The notes beneath the pieces are model-generated. The model was not told where the DNA came from. It was given only the letters and a program-made list of their open reading frames with translations, and ran no database searches. The position numbers and the translations under genes are program-made. 64,000 bases of DNA from Aldehydirespirator sp965220645. GTDB taxonomy: Bacteria; Actinomycetota; Acidimicrobiia; Acidimicrobiales; Aldehydirespiratoraceae. The first letter of the stretch is position 1, and each line of letters begins with the position of its first letter. Positions 1-7,601 of this stretch are shown here, one piece after another. The stretch lies in assembly GCA_965220645.1 (NCBI GenBank), contig OZ244836.1:3472001-3536000 (forward strand), given 5' to 3'.

Positions 1-527
1 TCCATCAGCGCACGGTTGTGCTCGCGCTGCTCGGTGTTCGACCGGTCGCCGTACACCGACCCGCGGCTGCGCAAATCGACCTCGTCGTCCATGGACGACC
101 TGACCCAGTCGAGCACGGTCAAGTCGTTGTCGATCGCCACGGTAAGAAGCAGGATCTCGCCATCAGGATCGAACGCATCGATGCCGGCGGCTTCCACCCG
201 GCTGGACGTGGCGAGAGCGGTGCCGGGCAGGAAGGCCACCGCGCCGTCGTCGACCACGGAGTCGCCGGGCAGCAGCTGACCGGCCCACTCGGCCGGCACG
301 AAGTACGACCCGGCCGCCACCACCACCAGCAGGTTCACAAGGCAGATGAGGACCAGCCACAGCCCGCGCCTGCGCCGAGGGGGGCCAGTCGGCGGTGGCG
401 GGGGCGGCAGCTCGTCCGGCAGGGGCGGCAGCCCACCCGGCGGAGGCGAGTCCGGCGCCGGGGAAGTCGGCGGTGGGAAAGCTAGCGTGGCGAACCGTCC
501 AGTCGTCTTCGCTCCGGCGCCGTTCAT
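1..527 (-). CDS. YlbL-like PDZ/Lon-type membrane protease (partial, C-terminus off window)
   Basis: The reverse strand is open from an ATG at 527 to the window edge, about 175 codons. It begins with a Pro-rich cytoplasmic tail (residues ~14-45), then an Arg cluster and one membrane segment (LVLICLVNLLVVVAAGSYFV). The outer segment contains GEILLLTVAIDN, VDLRSRGSVYG and a EQREHNRALM stretch. This order is typical of actinobacterial YlbL/Lon-like proteases, which carry a PDZ domain and an S16 Ser-Lys protease domain further on; both would lie outside the window. The zincin-like gene at 4938 is a frequent neighbour in actinobacteria. The family call is good, but catalytic residues cannot be seen here. 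Confidence 0.72.
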   Translation of the reverse strand, partial: MNGAGAKTTGRFATLAFPPPTSPAPDSPPPGGLPPLPDELPPPPPPTGPPRRRRGLWLVLICLVNLLVVVAAGSYFVPAEWAGQLLPGDSVVDDGAVAFLPGTALATSSRVEAAGIDAFDPDGEILLLTVAIDNDLTVLDWVRSSMDDEVDLRSRGSVYGDRSNTEQREHNRALM

Positions 528-557
528 TCACGCGGCGCGGACACCAAGGTACCGCCC

Positions 558-935
558 ATGGCGACAGCCCCGACCACCGGCGAAGCTGTTCAGGCAGCAC
601 CGGCAGGCACCGGGATGCGGTCGCGGGCCGCCCGCTCGGCCCGTCGGGCCGCGCTGACGGTCCTCCGCTCGACCCAGGCCGCCCTCCGTTCGGTGTGGGC
701 AGCCCGCCCCAAGCGCCGGATCCGGCTCATCGACGTGCTGCGGGTGCTGGGCCTGGCCCGGCGGGCAGTGCCTCGCCCGGTAGCGGGGCCGAGGGCCTAC
801 CCGCAATGGTGGCAGCGGGTGCTGGCACTGCTGATACTGATCGCGCTGGTGATCGGCATCGGCTTCGTGCTGGCCGCCGTTGTCGGCCTCCTGGTTGTGC
901 TGGCCGGCTTCCTGCTAGAGCAAGCCATCTCCTAG
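558..935 (+). CDS. small membrane protein, unrecognised
   Basis: This 125-residue ORF is divergent from the protease gene, with 30 bp between the starts. The N-terminal half is rich in Ala and Arg (basic, probably cytoplasmic). Residues ~93-120 form one long hydrophobic segment (LALLILIALVIGIGFVLAAV and following), so it is probably a single-pass or hairpin membrane protein. No family was recognised. It ends just before a dispersed repeat. The start is the first ATG, with no strong Shine-Dalgarno sequence. Confidence 0.5.
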   Translation: MATAPTTGEAVQAAPAGTGMRSRAARSARRAALTVLRSTQAALRSVWAARPKRRIRLIDVLRVLGLARRAVPRPVAGPRAYPQWWQRVLALLILIALVIGIGFVLAAVVGLLVVLAGFLLEQAIS

Positions 936-986
936 AGGCCGAGCGGGAAGGGCACGCTTCATGAGAATCCGCGCGAGGCACCGAGC

Positions 987-1031
987 GAGGCCGTGGCCCG
1001 AGCGGCCCGTGAGCGAAGCGAACAAGAGCGG
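987..1031 (+). repeat. dispersed ~45 bp intergenic repeat, copy 1
   Basis: This is one copy of an element found again, on either strand, at 3740-3828 (twice in tandem), 10785-10870 (twice, reverse), 14765-14809 and 20855-20900 (reverse). The core reads GCCCGAGCGGCCCGTGAGCG and ends near AACAAGAGCGG. It is flanked on both sides by short copies of AGAGGCCGAGCGG. It opens a spurious reading frame (ARAARERSEQER) into the following gene. Confidence 0.85.
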
Positions 1032-1124
1032 GAGTGGCACCGCGGCGACGCGAGGCGGCATCACCGCCCTGCGCATCTCCTAGAGGCCGAGCGGGTGGGC
1101 GATAATCCGACGCGGCCCGAGCGG

Positions 1125-1778
1125 ATGGGTGGCCAGTCGACAGGGCCCGAGCGGCGGCGGGAGGCGGCCGCGGCCGGCCATACCGGCGACGCCGCCGGAG
1201 CCCGGTTGTATCTCCACGACGAAGACCCGACGGTGCGCTCCAGCGCGCTGCGGGCGTTGGAGAGGGCCGGTGACCTGGCTTCCCGCGAACTCGAGGCCGC
1301 TCTGGAGGATCCCGCGCCCGCGGTCCGGCTGACCGCGCTCGAACTCGCTGCGGGCCGAGGCGACATCGCTGCGACTGCGGCCGCGGTGAGGCTCGTCGAC
1401 GATGATCGGCGGGTGGTGGAGGCCGCCGCCTGGACTTGCGGCGAGAAGGTCTCAGCCGGCCACACCGCGTCTCCACTACACGCGGATGGGGGCGGCTCCG
1501 AGACGGCCGCGGTGGTGAGCGCCCTGGTTCGCGTGGCCCGATCCCATGAGGACCCGCTGTGCCGCGAGTCGGCCATCGCGGCCCTCGGCGCGATCTCCCA
1601 TCCTGCCGGGCTGCCGGCGATCCTGGCCGGGCTGGACGACAAGCCCGCAGTACGCCGCCGGGCTGTGATCGCGCTCGCCCCGTTCGACGGGCCCGAAGTC
1701 GATGCCGCGCTGCTGAGGGCTACCACTGATCGCGACAAGCAGGTCCGGGCCGCGGCCGCAGAACTGCGAGGCGGCTAA
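1125..1778 (+). CDS. HEAT-repeat protein
   Basis: From the ATG at 1125 this gives 217 residues. The protein is built of ~31-residue helical repeats: DPTVRSSALRALERAGD, DPAPAVRLTALELAAGRGD, DDRRVVEAAAWTCG, DPLCRESAIAALGAISH, DKPAVRRRAVIALAPFDG and DKQVRAAAAEL. These match HEAT/PBS-lyase-type repeats, which form protein-binding scaffolds. The open frame extends upstream to 993, but residues before 1125 are translated from the dispersed repeat and are unlikely to be protein. A GTG at 1095 is an alternative start. The partner is unknown. The last codons and the stop are copied in tandem downstream. Confidence 0.7.
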   Translation: MGGQSTGPERRREAAAAGHTGDAAGARLYLHDEDPTVRSSALRALERAGDLASRELEAALEDPAPAVRLTALELAAGRGDIAATAAAVRLVDDDRRVVEAAAWTCGEKVSAGHTASPLHADGGGSETAAVVSALVRVARSHEDPLCRESAIAALGAISHPAGLPAILAGLDDKPAVRRRAVIALAPFDGPEVDAALLRATTDRDKQVRAAAAELRGG

Positions 1779-1890
1779 GAACCGGCGCGGCCGCAGAACT
1801 GCGAGGCGGCTAAGAACCGGCGCGGCTAAGAACCGGCGCGGCCGCAGAACTGCAAGGTGGCTAGGAACCGGGGCGGCTAGGAACCGGCGC
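1752..1890 (+). repeat. 35 bp tandem array copying the HEAT gene 3' end
   Basis: The unit starts GCGGCCGCAGAACTGCGAGG, continues through GCGGCTAA (the stop codon) and GAACCGGC, and repeats at 1752 and 1787. Shortened and slightly diverged copies follow to about 1890. The array therefore starts inside the coding sequence and repeats its stop codon. Confidence 0.85.
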
Positions 1891-1911
1891 GCCCCATCCG
1901 ACCGATGCGGG

Positions 1912-2916
1912 TTACTCGAACTCGTCGCTGAATATCGAGAAGTCCATCCCGAGCTGCTCGAGACATCGGCCCGCGCCCCGCACCACCGTCTCCAGCGGGG
2001 CATCGACTCGCCGGACCCGCAACGACATCTCCCGGGACAGCCGGATGTCCATCCCCCTGAGCAGCCCTCCCCCGCCGACGAGGAAGACGCCCCGGGCAAT
2101 CAGGTCCTGGGCCAGTTCGGGCGGAGACTGCGACAGGCAGCTCAGCACCGAGTCGACCATAGCGCTCACGGGCTCCTCGATCGCCCGCCGGATCTCGTCC
2201 GGAGTAACCACCGTGGTCTTGGGCATTCCCGACATCAGCTCCCGGCCGCGGATCTCGGCCGCGGTCTCGTTGCGGGTCGGTGCTGCCGAGCCGACCACGA
2301 TCTTGGTGTGCTCCGCGGTGGGCTCGCCGATGGCCATGCCGTACTCGCGCCGCATGTGGGCCTGCACGGCGTCATCGATGTCGAACGAGCCCACCCTCAC
2401 CGCCTCCAGAGCCACGATCCCGCCCAGGCTGAGCAGGGCGGTCTGGGTGGTGCCGCCCCCGATGTCGATCACCATCGACCCGACCGGCTCGTCTATTGGC
2501 AGACCCGCACCGATGGCCGCGGCCATCGGCTGGTCGATCAGCCGCACCTCGATGGCACCCGCCCGGCGGGCGGCCTCCATCACAGCCCGCCGCTCGACCG
2601 GGGTGATCGCCGACGGCACGCACACCACCATGCGGGCCCGGTTGATCCGGCTTACTCCCACCTGCCTGAGCAGGATCCGGATCATGTCCTGGGTCATCTC
2701 GAAGTCGGTTATGGCTCCCTTGCGCAGCGGCCGGCGGGCCACGATGTAACCGGGCGTGCGGCCCAGCATCCGGCGAGCCTTGTGGCCCACCGCCAGCAGT
2801 TCGTTGGTGTTGGTGTTGAGGGCCACCACCGACGGCTCGTTCAGCACCACGCCCTGCCCGCGGGCGTACACCAGAGTGTTGGCCGTACCCAGATCGATAG
2901 CCAGATCGCGGGGCAG
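1912..2916 (-). CDS. mreB: MreB-like rod-shape actin homologue
   Basis: This is a bacterial actin that forms membrane-associated filaments guiding lateral wall synthesis. The N-terminal phosphate-1 loop (LAIDLGTANTLV), NEPSVVAL, the DIGGGTTQTALLSLGG phosphate-2 motif and the GGGGLLRGMD segment near the C-terminus are all present. At about 334 residues it is normal length. The start is odd. The conserved N-terminus is immediately preceded in frame by the TGA (2920-2922) of the upstream gene, and the only possible initiator before LAIDLGT is CTG at 2916. The first GTG (2871) would cut off the nucleotide-binding loop. It lies last in a moaE/membrane protein/mreB run. Confidence 0.88.
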   Translation of the reverse strand: MPRDLAIDLGTANTLVYARGQGVVLNEPSVVALNTNTNELLAVGHKARRMLGRTPGYIVARRPLRKGAITDFEMTQDMIRILLRQVGVSRINRARMVVCVPSAITPVERRAVMEAARRAGAIEVRLIDQPMAAAIGAGLPIDEPVGSMVIDIGGGTTQTALLSLGGIVALEAVRVGSFDIDDAVQAHMRREYGMAIGEPTAEHTKIVVGSAAPTRNETAAEIRGRELMSGMPKTTVVTPDEIRRAIEEPVSAMVDSVLSCLSQSPPELAQDLIARGVFLVGGGGLLRGMDIRLSREMSLRVRRVDAPLETVVRGAGRCLEQLGMDFSIFSDEFE

Positions 2917-2919
2917 GGC

Positions 2920-3189
2920 TCAGCGCTCCGAGATCACGGGTGCGTCTCCGGCCGCGTCCGCGGTCGTGTCTGTGGCCGTATCCGCGGGGTCGTCAGAATT
3001 CAAGGGATCGAGCCTTGATATCCCGCTGGCAGGGCCGACCGATCGTCCCGGTTCGCCCGACACAGCCTCGAGCTGCCGGAGGAACGGGGCGGGACGACGC
3101 CAGGTGATCCTGCGGGCCAACCACAGCAGCATCGAGCCGACCGTGGCCAGCCCCAGCGAGGCCACCACCAGCAGCACCGAGCCTCTCAT
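2920..3189 (-). CDS. small single-pass membrane protein
   Basis: This 89-residue protein starts at the ATG at 3189, which overlaps the moaE stop as ATGA. An N-terminal membrane anchor (SVLLVVASLGLATVGSMLLW) is followed by a basic RRITWRR patch and a Ser/Asp/Thr-rich acidic tail. It lies between moaE and mreB in one transcription unit. Its TGA is 3 nt from the presumed mreB initiator, so translational coupling is likely. No family was recognised; a role with MreB is speculation from position only. Confidence 0.6.
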   Translation of the reverse strand: MRGSVLLVVASLGLATVGSMLLWLARRITWRRPAPFLRQLEAVSGEPGRSVGPASGISRLDPLNSDDPADTATDTTADAAGDAPVISER

Positions 3190-3698
3190 CGGGCGCTCTC
3201 CGCAACGGCCGGCTCCACGTCGATGATGTGCTGGGCCTCCAACCCCCAGCTCTCGCCTCCCTGCCATCGCTCCGTCTTCCAGATCGGGACCGTGGTCTTG
3301 AGGGTGTCGATGGCAAAGCGTGCGGCCTCGAAGGCTGCGTCCCGGTGGGGGGACGACACGGCCACCACTACTGCGGGCTCACCCACCGCCACGGGTCCCA
3401 CCCGGTGCAGCATGGCCACGCGCCCCAGGTCGTCCCAGCGCCGTCTCATTTCGGCCGCGATGGCGTGCAGGCGGGGCTCGACCTGATCGTCGTACGCCTC
3501 GTACTCCAAGAGGTCCACGCCGGGCCGGTCGGTGGAGTGGTCGCGAGCGGTGCCGCTGAACTGAACCACCGCACCGCACTCGGGCAGCACCACCCAGGCC
3601 GCCACCTCGATTGATGGCAGAGGATCGGGTGACAGGCCGAGCCAGGTGTCGCCGGTGTCAGGGGGTGCCAGCACTGCGTCACATCGTAGTGCTCTCAT
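3186..3698 (-). CDS. moaE: molybdopterin synthase catalytic subunit
   Basis: This MoaE-family protein of 170 residues helps convert precursor Z to molybdopterin, using thiocarboxylated MoaD. Visible family signatures are CGAVVQFSGTARDH, LEYEAYDD, HRVGPVAVGEPAVVVAV, SPHRDAAFEAARFAIDTLK and the PIWKTERW stretch with the active-site lysine. The start ATG at 3698 follows a dispersed repeat. Molybdenum cofactor would be needed by the xanthine-dehydrogenase-like enzyme at 49736-53513. No moaD is present in the window. Confidence 0.9.
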   Translation of the reverse strand: MRALRCDAVLAPPDTGDTWLGLSPDPLPSIEVAAWVVLPECGAVVQFSGTARDHSTDRPGVDLLEYEAYDDQVEPRLHAIAAEMRRRWDDLGRVAMLHRVGPVAVGEPAVVVAVSSPHRDAAFEAARFAIDTLKTTVPIWKTERWQGGESWGLEAQHIIDVEPAVAESAR

Positions 3699-3739
3699 CA
3701 GAGGCCGAGCGCCTGGACCGGAGATCATCTGAGCCACGC

Positions 3740-3828
3740 GAGGCCGTGGCCCGAGCGGCCCGTGAGCGCAGCGAACAAGAGCGGAGGCCGTGGCCCGAGC
3801 GGCCCGTGAGCGCAGCGAACAAGAGCGG
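3740..3828 (+). repeat. dispersed ~45 bp repeat, two tandem copies
   Basis: Two nearly identical copies (3740-3784 and 3784-3828) of the element described at 987 lie head to tail. They fill the gap between moaE and the SDR gene. Confidence 0.85.
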
Positions 3829-3838
3829 AAGTCCAGCC

Positions 3839-4906
3839 TCAAGCGCGGCTGCGCCGTCGCTTCTGGAGGGCTCGGGCCGCCAGGCCGGCAGCAACCAGGA
3901 CGCCCACCACTACCGCCACCGCGGCAGCCAGCAGCAGCTCTTGGCGGCGCCGGGCCGGGAGCGACTCCAGGGGGTGGGGCTCGTGCGACACGACCCACGC
4001 CTCCTCGTTGCTGTAGGTGGCCCTCCAGCCCAGCGCCCGCAGGCGGTCGTTGGCCACCACCCATGGATGGGTCGTGTAGGGCACAACCCCCGGCGGCGTC
4101 GGTGCCAGGCCCGAGCGCCAGCGCAGCGCGCTGAGGATCCTCACCAGATGCGACGGCGCCCGCAGCCGGGGACGAGGACCTTCGAGGTCGGCCAGAGTGT
4201 CGGGGGGGATCCAGCCATCGGGCGCGACGTTGAGGATCCCGTCGTAGCGGACGTTGACCGACGTGACCACGGCCGCGGCCAGATCGTCGGCGTGCAGGCA
4301 CTGCACCGGCGGGTCGCCGTCGGCGGCCACCCCCGACCGGACGGCTCGCAACGTGTTGGCCAGCTGCCCCAGACGGTCCTCGGCCACGACGACCGCGGGT
4401 CGCAGGACGGTGACGGATCGGCCGGGGGCCAGTCCCCACTGCTGGGCCAGTCGCTCCAGCCGGTGCCGTTGCAGGGCCCAGTCGAAGTCGGGATTGGGCC
4501 GGACCGGGGCGTCCTCGGTGATCGGCACCGGGTTGTCCCTCCAAGCGCCGTAGACCATCGCGGACGACATCACCACGAGGTGGGGGACACCGACGGCGTC
4601 GAGGGCGTCGAGCACCCGCTGCAGCAAAGCAGCCTCCAGATCGACCTCGGCGGGATTGAGCGTGCCCGCGGTCACGGTCGAAGCCAGGTGCACCACCGAG
4701 TCGGCACCGGCGAAAAGGGCGGCCAGATCAGCATCGGCCAGGTCGACTTGTTTGGTGGTGACCGATGTGTAGGGGGCGGCGGGATGGTCCTTGTCGATGG
4801 CGACTACGGCCACCGCCGGAGTCTGGTGGGCCAGCCGGGCCACGACCCGACGTCCCACAGAACCGTGGGCGCCGGTCACCACCACCCGGGTCACGGCACG
4901 CTCCAC
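3839..4906 (-). CDS. atypical extended SDR (NAD-dependent epimerase-like) with C-terminal membrane anchor
   Basis: The N-terminal Rossmann motif VTGAHGSVGRRV and the VHLAST and VVMSSAMVYG segments place this 355-residue protein among extended short-chain dehydrogenases/NAD-epimerases. At the position where YxxxK is expected the sequence reads DWALQRHRLE, so Tyr and Lys appear replaced by Trp and Arg, and catalysis may be altered or lost. Residues ~325-347 form a hydrophobic segment followed by KRRRS, suggesting a tail anchor in the membrane. The start is GTG at 4906, with GTG 4894 as an alternative. Substrate unknown. Confidence 0.75.
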   Translation of the reverse strand: MERAVTRVVVTGAHGSVGRRVVARLAHQTPAVAVVAIDKDHPAAPYTSVTTKQVDLADADLAALFAGADSVVHLASTVTAGTLNPAEVDLEAALLQRVLDALDAVGVPHLVVMSSAMVYGAWRDNPVPITEDAPVRPNPDFDWALQRHRLERLAQQWGLAPGRSVTVLRPAVVVAEDRLGQLANTLRAVRSGVAADGDPPVQCLHADDLAAAVVTSVNVRYDGILNVAPDGWIPPDTLADLEGPRPRLRAPSHLVRILSALRWRSGLAPTPPGVVPYTTHPWVVANDRLRALGWRATYSNEEAWVVSHEPHPLESLPARRRQELLLAAAVAVVVGVLVAAGLAARALQKRRRSRA

Positions 4907-4937
4907 AATCTCCGCTGCACCCCCCTACGATGCCCTC

Positions 4938-6260
4938 ATGAGCGGCGATCCGCCAACAGAGGGCGGTCCCGACGATCCTTTCGAGGGCCTGGAGGGATTC
5001 GAGGGCCTGGAGGGATTCGAGGGCCTGGAGGGGCTCGGCGACCTGGACGAAACCGAGGAGTCGGGCGAGACGGGGGGATTCGGCGGCTTGGGCGGGATCG
5101 GCGACCTGGGCGGCATGGGTGTGATCGGCGACTTGATGCGGATGCTGCAGGGAACTGCGCCCGGAGCGAACCAAGCCCGCGAGGTGGGCCGGGCCATCGC
5201 CTGTGGCGGCGTGTCCGAGTCCAACATCGACCCGTCCTCCCGCATCGCCATCGAGCAGCTCGTGCGGGTGGCCGAACTGCGGGTGGCCGACGCGACCGGC
5301 CTGCAACCGGCTCCGGGGGCGGCGCTGCGGGTGGAGGTGGTGAACCGCGCCGGCTGGTCGGACCGCACCGTCAGCGATTACGGGGATCTGTTCGGCGCGC
5401 TCTCCAAGTCGATGACCGCAGGCCTGGGCCCGGATCTCGACGACACGCACGACGATCCGATGGCCGCCATGCTGGCCGGCATCACCAGGATGATCGGTCC
5501 CACCATGCTGGCCCTCACTACCGGCGCCATGGTGGGCCGCCTGGCGCAGCATGCCCTCGGCGGCTATGTGCTGCCGGTGCCCCGCCCAGCCAGCAAGCCG
5601 ATGCTGATCGCTCTGCCCAACGTTGATGACTTCGGTCGAGAATGGTCACTGGATGCCGACGATGTCCGCCTGTGGGTATGCCTGCATGAAGCCATCTACT
5701 GCGCGGTGTTCGGGGTGGGTCACGTACGCGGGGCGGTTGGCGACCTGCTGCTGCGTCACGCCTCGGCGTTCGAGAGCAATCCCCGGCGCATCGAGGAGCT
5801 GCTGGGAGACTTCGACCCCGTCGACGCCGGACCCGAGGCGCTCGCCAAGCTCCAGTCGGAGTTGGGCAGTCTCGACGCCCTGCTCGGAGCGGTGCGCTCG
5901 CCCGCCCAGGAAGCCCTGCTGCCCCAGATGACCGCGCTGGTGGCGGCCATCACCGGCTACGTCGATCACACCATGGACCGCATCGGGGCCGACCTGATCG
6001 GCTCGTACGGCCGCCTCTCCGAAGCGTTGCGCCGCCATCGTGTGGAGGCCAGCGCATCCGACCGGATCGTGGAGCGGCTCCTCGGCCTGGAGCTCGACCA
6101 GACCCAGTACGAGCGTGGGGCGGCCTTCGCCTCAGGGGTGGTGGAACGGGCCGGGACCGACGGGCTGCAGCGCCTCTTCAGCCACCCGGAGAACCTGCCG
6201 ACCCCGGCCGAGGTCGACGCGGCCGGGCTCTGGCTGGCCCGGATTGACCTGCCCCGCTAG
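4938..6260 (+). CDS. zincin-like metalloprotease-family protein with degenerate HExxH
   Basis: This 440-residue protein starts at the ATG at 4938. The N-terminus is a low-complexity acidic tract with tandem FEGLEG units and Gly-rich repeats (residues ~12-65). The rest resembles the actinobacterial zincin-like putative hydrolase family often encoded beside YlbL. Where the family has a HExxH zinc site, this protein has H250-E251-A-I-Y254, so the second histidine is Tyr. It may therefore be inactive or bind metal differently. The gene is divergent from the SDR gene and convergent with the MFS gene, overlapping its end by 4 bp. Confidence 0.7.
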   Translation: MSGDPPTEGGPDDPFEGLEGFEGLEGFEGLEGLGDLDETEESGETGGFGGLGGIGDLGGMGVIGDLMRMLQGTAPGANQAREVGRAIACGGVSESNIDPSSRIAIEQLVRVAELRVADATGLQPAPGAALRVEVVNRAGWSDRTVSDYGDLFGALSKSMTAGLGPDLDDTHDDPMAAMLAGITRMIGPTMLALTTGAMVGRLAQHALGGYVLPVPRPASKPMLIALPNVDDFGREWSLDADDVRLWVCLHEAIYCAVFGVGHVRGAVGDLLLRHASAFESNPRRIEELLGDFDPVDAGPEALAKLQSELGSLDALLGAVRSPAQEALLPQMTALVAAITGYVDHTMDRIGADLIGSYGRLSEALRRHRVEASASDRIVERLLGLELDQTQYERGAAFASGVVERAGTDGLQRLFSHPENLPTPAEVDAAGLWLARIDLPR

Positions 6261-7597
6261 CCGTCACCCTCCCGGCCTTCACCGTCCCGGCCGTGACCCT
6301 TCCGGCGTTGCTGGGTGGCTGTGCGCCGCCGGCTGATGACGAAGGAGATCAGTGCGAAGGCCGCCATCAGAGCCACCAGCAGCGACCCCAGCCGCGACGG
6401 TATGGACAGGATGACGGGGATGAAGGCGCCGACCACCCAGGCGATCTGGAAGCGGGCCTCGAAACGGGAGAACGACCGTCCGTGGTTGGCATCGGGGGCG
6501 TCTCGCTGAACCAGCGAGTCGAAGGCGAGCTTGCCCACGGCGGCGGAAATGGACACCCCGCCCGACAGCAGCGTGATGCCCATGAGCCCGCCCGTTATGG
6601 CCGCCAGCAACGCTGTGGCCAGGGCCACGGTCAGAGCCCCCAGCAGGATCAACTCCTCCACGACGCTGCGTCTTAGGATGGGAGCGATCTGCACTCCCGC
6701 GAAGGCGGACAGTCCCGCCGCCGCCACCACCACCGCGAAGTGCCAGAACGGAGCGCCCGGATCACCGACGATGTCTACGCCGCGCTCGGAGGCCACCGCA
6801 CCGCCCAGGGCCGCGCCCGGCGCGCTCACGTCCAGACCTTCCTCGCCGCCGCGCAACGCGAAGGCCAGCATGAAGGTGACGAATCCCACTGCGCCGCGCA
6901 TGACCGCCATGGCCGACGCCGACAGCAGGATTGTGGCCGCCCGCAGCGCGGAGCGCTCGCTCGATGTGGCCCGTCTCCGCGCCACTGGGATGCGGGGCAA
7001 CTGGAGCGTGATCGCCGTGGCCACCAGATAGCCGACGGTCGCCGCGCCGGCAGCCACCGCGGGGCTTCCCAGGAAGGCCAGCGCCGCGCCGATACTCGCT
7101 CCCACCAGGCTCATCACCGCGCTGATGAGGGCCAGGCGGCTGTTGGCCTGCACCAGGTTGGACTCCGACTCCACGTAGCGGGGCACCACGGCGCTCTTGG
7201 CCACCGCATAGGACTTCTGCAGCACCAGCAGCGCGAAGGCCTCGGGGAACAGCCACAGGGTGTCGAGGTGGCGGATCATGAGCAGCGCCACCACCAGGCG
7301 GCCGAGGTTGGTGACCAGGATCATGGCCCGGCGCCCGCCCGGCATCCGGTCGATGACCGGGCCGATCAGCGGTGTGACCACCGCGAACGGCGCCATGGTG
7401 AGGGCCAGGTAGAGGGCTAGGCGGTCGCGGGCCGCGTCGGGGCTGATGGAGAAGAAGATCGACCCGGCCAGCGCCACTGCGATGACGGCGTCGGTGGCGG
7501 TGGCCGCGGCATGAACGCGCGCCAACCGCTGGAAGGGGCTGAACACGGGCACGGGCCGGCCGGGCCGGCCCTCATCACTCACCCAGTCCTGGGCCAC
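6257..7597 (-). CDS. MFS-type transporter
   Basis: The 446-residue polytopic protein has about twelve hydrophobic segments. An MFS-like loop after the second or third segment reads GPVIDRMPGGRRAM. An Arg/Gly-rich tail ends the protein. It probably belongs to the drug/metabolite exporter-like MFS group, but the substrate cannot be told. It lies 4 nt after ppk1 on the same strand, suggesting cotranscription with tatA, a hypothetical gene and ppk1. Confidence 0.75.
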   Translation of the reverse strand: MAQDWVSDEGRPGRPVPVFSPFQRLARVHAAATATDAVIAVALAGSIFFSISPDAARDRLALYLALTMAPFAVVTPLIGPVIDRMPGGRRAMILVTNLGRLVVALLMIRHLDTLWLFPEAFALLVLQKSYAVAKSAVVPRYVESESNLVQANSRLALISAVMSLVGASIGAALAFLGSPAVAAGAATVGYLVATAITLQLPRIPVARRRATSSERSALRAATILLSASAMAVMRGAVGFVTFMLAFALRGGEEGLDVSAPGAALGGAVASERGVDIVGDPGAPFWHFAVVVAAAGLSAFAGVQIAPILRRSVVEELILLGALTVALATALLAAITGGLMGITLLSGGVSISAAVGKLAFDSLVQRDAPDANHGRSFSRFEARFQIAWVVGAFIPVILSIPSRLGSLLVALMAAFALISFVISRRRTATQQRRKGHGRDGEGREGDG

Positions 7598-7601
7598 CTG
7601 T

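Noticed and set aside
993..1124. N-terminal extension of the HEAT protein
   Set aside because: The sequence is the dispersed repeat, which gives the same peptide (ARAARERSEQER) in front of unrelated genes.
3611..5626. 671-codon plus-strand frame across the SDR gene
   Set aside because: Passes through two dispersed repeats and the antisense of a Rossmann protein, then the N-terminus of the zincin-like gene in the wrong frame.
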